From Candidatus Omnitrophota bacterium (GTDB taxonomy: Bacteria > Omnitrophota > Gorgyraeia > B26-G9): a stretch of 54,382 bases of DNA. Numbering within the stretch: position 1 is the stretch's first letter; each line of letters begins with the position of its first letter. The stretch spans positions 1 to 54,382 of the forward strand of contig JAHJAO010000107.1 in NCBI GenBank assembly GCA_018813905.1, written 5' to 3'. The notes under the pieces are model-generated. The model was not told the origin of the DNA. It saw only the letters and a program-made list of their open reading frames with translations, and did not search any database. Below are positions 50,100 through 54,382 of the stretch, piece by piece. Made by a program: the position numbers and the translations under genes.

Positions 50100-50720
50100 A
50101 TGACGTCTAAAAAATCAAAAACAAAACCTATCGGCCAGATTTTAATCGAAAAAAAACTTATTATGCAGGAGCAACTGGATAAGGCGTTGGAGGTTCAAGT
50201 CCAAGAAGGGGGCCTTTTGGGTCAGATACTGGTAAAACTCGGTTTTATCTCTCAGGAGTCTTTGGATGTAAACCTTTATGAGCAGGCGGATAGCGCGCAA
50301 AGGTTAGAGAACGCGTTGGTCGAGATGGGGTTTTTGAATAAAGAGCAGGTAAATAAAATCTTCGAATTTCAAAAAAAAGAAGGCGGACTTATTTCTAAAA
50401 TTATAGTCCAGTTGGGATTTCTTTCTGAAGAAGATCTGGTCAGCGCTATGGTTACGCAATACGGCTTTCCGTACCTTAAATTGGAAGATTATCAGATTGA
50501 CCCTGAGATTGTTAAGCTGGTCCCGGAAAAAGTCGCCCGCAAACATTATTTAGTGCCCATAGATAAGATTGGTAATATCCTGACCGTAGCCATGGCCGAT
50601 CCGCTTAACGCTACCGCCCAAGCAGATATAAGGAAGATAACCGGTTTAAATGTTGAAACGTTTATATCCACCTTTTCCGATATTGACCAGGCATTAGAAA
50701 ATTACTATTCTAAAAAATAA
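50100..50720 (+). CDS. Stand-alone MshEN (GspE N-terminal) domain protein
   Basis: Resembles the N-terminal regulatory part of PilB/MshE without any ATPase. Up to four short repeats are visible ('IGQILIEKKLIMQEQLDKAL', 'LGQILVKLGFISQESL', 'LENALVEMGFLNKEQV', 'ISKIIVQLGFLSEEDL'), followed by the second MshEN half ('LVPEKVARKHYLVPIDKIG', 'LTVAMADPLNATAQADI'). In MshE/PilB this domain binds c-di-GMP. It has 206 residues. Lying between pilT and two pilB genes, it may act as a c-di-GMP buffer or adaptor for the motors; this is inference. Confidence 0.85.
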   Translation: MTSKKSKTKPIGQILIEKKLIMQEQLDKALEVQVQEGGLLGQILVKLGFISQESLDVNLYEQADSAQRLENALVEMGFLNKEQVNKIFEFQKKEGGLISKIIVQLGFLSEEDLVSAMVTQYGFPYLKLEDYQIDPEIVKLVPEKVARKHYLVPIDKIGNILTVAMADPLNATAQADIRKITGLNVETFISTFSDIDQALENYYSKK

Positions 50721-50741
50721 TTTTTTGTTGGGGCCAACTTC

Positions 50742-52457
50742 ATGGTTCAGAGCATAAAAGAAAAGATGCTTGAGGTTTTAACCGCGTCTAATTTCTTGAC
50801 AAAACAGCAACTGGAAGAGGCCATCGCTATACAAAAAAAAAGCGGCCGGCAATTAAGCGAAGTTTTGACCACAATGGGTTATATAACCCAAACGGATTTG
50901 GTGGTCGTGCTTAGCCAGAGCCTGAAAATCCCGCCCATAAACCTGTCTAAAACCAAACTAGATCCAGCGATTGCTCAGATTATACCTAAAGATTTAGCGG
51001 AGAAATACAAAGTCATTGTTGTTTCTAAAATCGGCAAGATATTGACGGTGGCGATGGTGGACCCGTTAAATGTTTTGGCGATTGACGAGCTCACGGTACT
51101 TACTAATTACCAGATAAAAATAGTTATTGCTTCCTTGAAAGACATAACAGACGCGACTTCGAGAATTTACGAGGATGCTTCCAGCGAACAGATGCAAGGG
51201 TTCATAAATACTGCTAAGGATATGGATCTGGAATTTCTGGAAGTGAAAGAAGAAGAAAAAGATAAAAGTAAAGCGGCATTTTCGCTGAAAGAAATTGAAT
51301 CCGCGCCTGTGGTCAAGGTTACAAACATACTGCTGACGGAAGCGATAAAGAACCGCGCCAGCGATATCCTGATTGAGCCGCAGGAAAAGAAACTGCGTAT
51401 TCGTTACCGTATCGATGGAGTATTGAAAGAGTTCCCGGCGCCGCCGAAGGCGTTTCATGAGGCAGTAGTTTCGCGCATAAAAGTTATGTCCACATTGAAT
51501 ATCGCCGAACACCGGCTTCCCCAAGATGGGCGGTTTAAAATCCGCGTGGGGGACCGGGAAGTGGATTTCCGGGTTTCGATCATGCCTTCCAGCCACGGGG
51601 AAAAAGTGGCCTTGCGTGTTTTGGATAAAGGCGCGGTAGTTTTGGATATTGAAAAAATGGGTTTTGAAGCCGAGCCGTTGAGTCATATCAAGGAACTGGC
51701 GCTTGAGCCGCATGGCATGATTCTTGTCTGCGGCCCGACAGGCAGCGGTAAGTCCACGACACTATACTCTGTCCTGACCTATGTGGATAATCCGGAGAAA
51801 AATCTGGTTACCGTGGAAGATCCGGTTGAATATCAGCTGACGGGAATAAACCAGGTGGGAGTAAGGCCGGAAGTGGGATTGAATTTTGTGAGCGCGTTGC
51901 GTTCTTTCCTGCGGCAGGACCCGGATGTCATTATGGTCGGGGAAATCCGGGATGCGGAAACCCTGGATGTCGCGATTAAGGCGGCTTTAACCGGACATCT
52001 GGTGTTGAGCACGTTGCATACAACCGAAGCCGCGGGCGCGGTTACGCGGATGGTGAACATGGGTATTGAGCCGTTTTTAATCACTTCGTCTTGTTTGTTG
52101 ATTTGCGCGCAGAGGCTGCTACGCAAGATTTGCCCTTCCTGCAAGGAATCCTATCCCGTTACCGATGAGATCAGGGGGAACTTCAACATTCCCAATGCTT
52201 ACAAAGAGCTTTGCCGGGGCAAAGGCTGTGTGGCCTGCGATAACACCGGTTATTTAGGCCGTATTGGCTTGTGCGAAGTGATGGTGTTTAGCCCGGCGAT
52301 AAGGGATTTGGTTATGGAGAAAGCGCAGGAGGTGGAAATCAAAAAGAAAGCGCGCGAAGAAGGCATGCGGACATTAAGGGAAAACGGAATAGCCAAGGTC
52401 TTGCAGGGCATTACCACTTTGGAGGAAATCACTCGTTTAACGATTGCCGACGAGTAA
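50742..52457 (+). CDS. pilB: Type IV pilus assembly ATPase PilB, copy 1
   Basis: Extension motor of type IV pili. MshEN domain at about residues 1-150 ('LSEVLTTMGYITQTDLVVVLSQ'), then the ATPase: 'CGPTGSGKSTTLYSVL' (Walker A), 'VTVEDPVEY', 'RQDPDVIMVGEIRDAET' (Walker B), 'STLHTTEAAGA' (His box), and the tetra-Cys zinc site 'KICPSCKESY' / 'GKGCVACDNTGYLG'. It has 571 residues. All catalytic motifs are intact. A second complete copy follows 23 bases downstream. ATG 50742 is used; the ribosome binding site is weak. Confidence 0.94.
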   Translation: MVQSIKEKMLEVLTASNFLTKQQLEEAIAIQKKSGRQLSEVLTTMGYITQTDLVVVLSQSLKIPPINLSKTKLDPAIAQIIPKDLAEKYKVIVVSKIGKILTVAMVDPLNVLAIDELTVLTNYQIKIVIASLKDITDATSRIYEDASSEQMQGFINTAKDMDLEFLEVKEEEKDKSKAAFSLKEIESAPVVKVTNILLTEAIKNRASDILIEPQEKKLRIRYRIDGVLKEFPAPPKAFHEAVVSRIKVMSTLNIAEHRLPQDGRFKIRVGDREVDFRVSIMPSSHGEKVALRVLDKGAVVLDIEKMGFEAEPLSHIKELALEPHGMILVCGPTGSGKSTTLYSVLTYVDNPEKNLVTVEDPVEYQLTGINQVGVRPEVGLNFVSALRSFLRQDPDVIMVGEIRDAETLDVAIKAALTGHLVLSTLHTTEAAGAVTRMVNMGIEPFLITSSCLLICAQRLLRKICPSCKESYPVTDEIRGNFNIPNAYKELCRGKGCVACDNTGYLGRIGLCEVMVFSPAIRDLVMEKAQEVEIKKKAREEGMRTLRENGIAKVLQGITTLEEITRLTIADE

Positions 52458-52480
52458 AATAAAAAGCGCTAATAAATATT

Positions 52481-54208
52481 ATGATCCTAATTAAGAAAAA
52501 ATTAAACGAGCTCCTGCTGGAAAACAGGCTTATCACGGAAAAAGAAATGACCCGGGCCCTGGAGCAGCAACACAGCAAAGGCGGGCAGCTTTTAAACGTA
52601 CTTATCGAAGGCGGCTTTGTAAAAGAAGCGGATATACTGTTCTGCTTTTCCCGGGCGTTGAATATCCCGCCGGTAAATTTGGAAAAATTCAATGGCCGGG
52701 AACAGATCGTTAAGATATTGCCCGAACATGTCGCCCGCCATTACCGGCTTATTGCCATATCAAAAATAGGTAATTCCCTTACCGTGGCCATGAGCGATCC
52801 GTTGAATGTCCTGGCGATTGACGATATCAAGGCGCTCACCGGTTATAGTGTGATGCCGGTAGTCGCTACGATTACGGATATTACTAAAGCGATAGATAGG
52901 TTTTACAAGAAGCCGGCGGAAGAGGAAGAGGTCAAAAACATCGAATCGCTGGATGATTTAGTGCGTGGTATTGATGTAGAGAATGTCGAGGTAGTGAAAG
53001 AGCATGACCAGGTCGATATCGGCCAGGTCATCCGGTCCAGTGAAGAAGCGCCGATAGTAAAGATGATTGACGCTTTGATCGCGGAATCGCTGATGAAGCG
53101 GGCTTCGGACATTCATATCGAGCCGTACGAAAAAAACGTCCGCGTGCGCTACCGGGTGGACGGGGCATTGCAACAGGCAGCAGTTCTGCCCCGGAAGATT
53201 CAGAACGCGGTCATCGCACGGTTAAAGATAATGTCCAATCTGGATATCACCCAGCGCCATATCCCTCAGGACGGAAGGTTTAAAATTAGATTCCAAAAAA
53301 AAGAGATAGATTACCGCGTGTCCGTATTGCCGATTAGTTTCGGCGAAAAAGTAGTTATGCGGGCTCTGGATAGTTCGAATTTAAGCGTGGGCTTGGAAAC
53401 CTTGGGTTTTCTGCCGGAAACTTTGGCGGCATTTAATTATGCGGTGAACCGGCCTTACGGGATTATTTTAGTTACCGGGCCTACGGGCAGCGGGAAGTCA
53501 ACGACTTTGTATTCGGTATTAAACCGGCTGAACACGCCGGAGAAGAATCTTATTACGATTGAAGATCCGGTCGAATACCAGGTGGAAGGCATTACCCAGG
53601 TCCAGGTAAAGCCCGATATCGGTTTAACTTTTGCCGCCGGATTGCGTTCGATTTTAAGGCAAAATCCGGACGTATTAATGGTCGGCGAAATAAGAGATTT
53701 CGAAACCGGCGATATCGCGATCAAGGCGGCGTTGACCGGGGCGTTGCTCTTGAGCACACTGCACACCAATGATGCTCCGGGCGCGGTGACCCGGCTTATG
53801 GATATGGGTATTGAACCGTTTCTGATCGCTTCCAGCGTCATTTCCGTTGCCGCGCAGAGGCTCGTGCGTAAGGTTTGTCCGGTATGTAAAGAGGTATATA
53901 AAATTGCGCAATCAGTTCTGGAAAGAATGGGAATTGAAGAAGACGCCGACAAATTAACGGTATACCGGAGTAAAGGATGTGATAAATGCTCGAATACCGG
54001 TTATCGGGGCCGGTTCGCGCTTTTGGAAATAATGATTGTTAATGACGCTATCCGGGAAATGATTATGAAGAAATGTTCCAGCGACGAAGTCAAGCGTTTA
54101 GCCGTAAAAGAATTTAATATGCTGACGTTGCGCGGGGCGGGAATAAGAAAGTTTTTATCCGGAGATACAACTTTGGAAGAAGTCTTACGCGTAACCTCGA
54201 AGGATTAA
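52481..54208 (+). CDS. pilB: Type IV pilus assembly ATPase PilB, copy 2
   Basis: Same architecture as copy 1 over 575 residues. MshEN at about 1-150 ('LNELLLENRLITEKEMTRALEQQ'), Walker A 'TGPTGSGKSTTLYSVL', 'ITIEDPVEYQ', Walker B 'RQNPDVLMVGEIRDFET', 'STLHTNDAPGA', and zinc Cys pairs 'KVCPVCKEVY' / 'GCDKCSNTGYRG'. The two copies differ widely outside the core, so the duplication is not recent. It is followed by pilC. Copy 2 may be the main pilus motor and copy 1 a specialised or secretion-type motor, but the sequence does not decide. Confidence 0.94.
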   Translation: MILIKKKLNELLLENRLITEKEMTRALEQQHSKGGQLLNVLIEGGFVKEADILFCFSRALNIPPVNLEKFNGREQIVKILPEHVARHYRLIAISKIGNSLTVAMSDPLNVLAIDDIKALTGYSVMPVVATITDITKAIDRFYKKPAEEEEVKNIESLDDLVRGIDVENVEVVKEHDQVDIGQVIRSSEEAPIVKMIDALIAESLMKRASDIHIEPYEKNVRVRYRVDGALQQAAVLPRKIQNAVIARLKIMSNLDITQRHIPQDGRFKIRFQKKEIDYRVSVLPISFGEKVVMRALDSSNLSVGLETLGFLPETLAAFNYAVNRPYGIILVTGPTGSGKSTTLYSVLNRLNTPEKNLITIEDPVEYQVEGITQVQVKPDIGLTFAAGLRSILRQNPDVLMVGEIRDFETGDIAIKAALTGALLLSTLHTNDAPGAVTRLMDMGIEPFLIASSVISVAAQRLVRKVCPVCKEVYKIAQSVLERMGIEEDADKLTVYRSKGCDKCSNTGYRGRFALLEIMIVNDAIREMIMKKCSSDEVKRLAVKEFNMLTLRGAGIRKFLSGDTTLEEVLRVTSKD

Positions 54209-54279
54209 AAAACCGGCGCGAAAAAACAAGGCCAAAAAAGACCAGATTAACAGTGATTTAAAAAAAACAGGAGGTGGAT

Positions 54280-54382
54280 ATGCCTTTTTTTAAATACGTA
54301 GCCAAGGATGAAGAAGGGAATACGATTACGGATATTATCGAGGCCAAGGATAAAGATGTCGCCCTGGACATGCTGCGGGTGA
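54280..54382 (+). CDS. pilC: Type IV pilus inner-membrane platform PilC (5' end, cut by the window)
   Basis: Only the first 34 codons are in the window: 'MPFFKYVAKDEEGNTITDII' then 'EAKDKDVALDMLR', the typical PilC/GspF start (F-x-Y-x-A-x-D-x2-G). GGAGGT lies 5 bases before ATG 54280. PilC is the membrane platform on which PilB and PilT act, completing the motor order pilT-pilB-pilB-pilC. Confidence 0.85.
   Translation, partial: MPFFKYVAKDEEGNTITDIIEAKDKDVALDMLRV

Noticed and set aside
1-54382. CRISPR array, prophage, IS element or rRNA
   Set aside because: No regularly spaced repeats, transposase, integrase, phage structural genes or rRNA sequence were recognised.

Overview
The window is gene-dense bacterial chromosome of medium GC. 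It uses the standard code, with ATG/GTG/TTG starts and many 1-4 base ATGA/TGATG overlaps. I found no rRNA, CRISPR array, transposase or phage gene. The gene set suggests a Gram-negative-type, anaerobic, rod-shaped bacterium: heptose/LPS enzymes, mreBCD-mrdA-rodA, type IV pilus motors, Rnf subunits, CooC and [NiFe]-hydrogenase maturation genes. Together with archaeal-type homocysteine synthesis and clustered MshEN/PilB genes, the best guess is a candidate-phylum lineage such as Omnitrophota. This is inference from gene content, not from a marker-gene tree.

Layout. 1-380 is non-coding, with a promoter for the first operon. 381-5103 holds a PAC2-family gene and a dppBCDF-type peptide/nickel ABC transporter without a binding protein. 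5115-7015 holds two glycosyltransferases. 7048-10969 is hypA-hypF-hypC-hypD-hypE; HypA lacks its zinc ribbon, HypF is only the Kae1-like half, and hypB is absent. 11001-12203 is a homocysteine-biosynthesis (DUF39/HcyBio) gene. On the minus strand, 12215-15498 carries a Cys-rich mini-protein, two CheC-like phosphatases and, between them, a GAF-GAF-HD-GYP protein. 15636-20326 is rnfC-rnfD-rnfB without rnfG/E/A, followed by a 2Fe-2S/ASKHA corrinoid-activator-like protein; then mnmA.

21441-24738 is a mixed patch. It holds tRNA-Leu(CAA), tRNA-Ala(GGC), a methyltransferase-like membrane protein, a zincin-like protein, fmdB, duplicated promoters and structured repeats. 24839-29217 is leuS-comEA-comEC. 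29296-35934 is gmhB, cooC, a NIL-domain ferredoxin, a GNAT, leuC-leuD-small gene-leuB, and asd. 36114-39338 is truA, a coiled-coil membrane protein and aroA. 39451-44606 is the rod-shape operon. 44647-48488 is a histidine kinase overlapping a radical SAM gene. 48625-54382 is a response regulator, pilT, a lone MshEN protein, two tandem pilB genes and the start of pilC, cut by the window edge.

How the parts connect. Asd, the HcyBio protein and the NIL-ferredoxin together match the methanogen route that makes homocysteine directly from aspartate semialdehyde. The Rnf subunits are a plausible source of low-potential electrons for the ferredoxin-dependent enzymes. CheC, HD-GYP, REC and MshEN proteins look like a c-di-GMP/phosphorelay layer over the type IV pilus motors. 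Several intergenic spacers of 140-190 bp hold clusters of perfect hairpins. One is bounded by terminal inverted repeats, and others carry direct copies of neighbouring sequence, so small palindromic mobile repeats may have inserted here.
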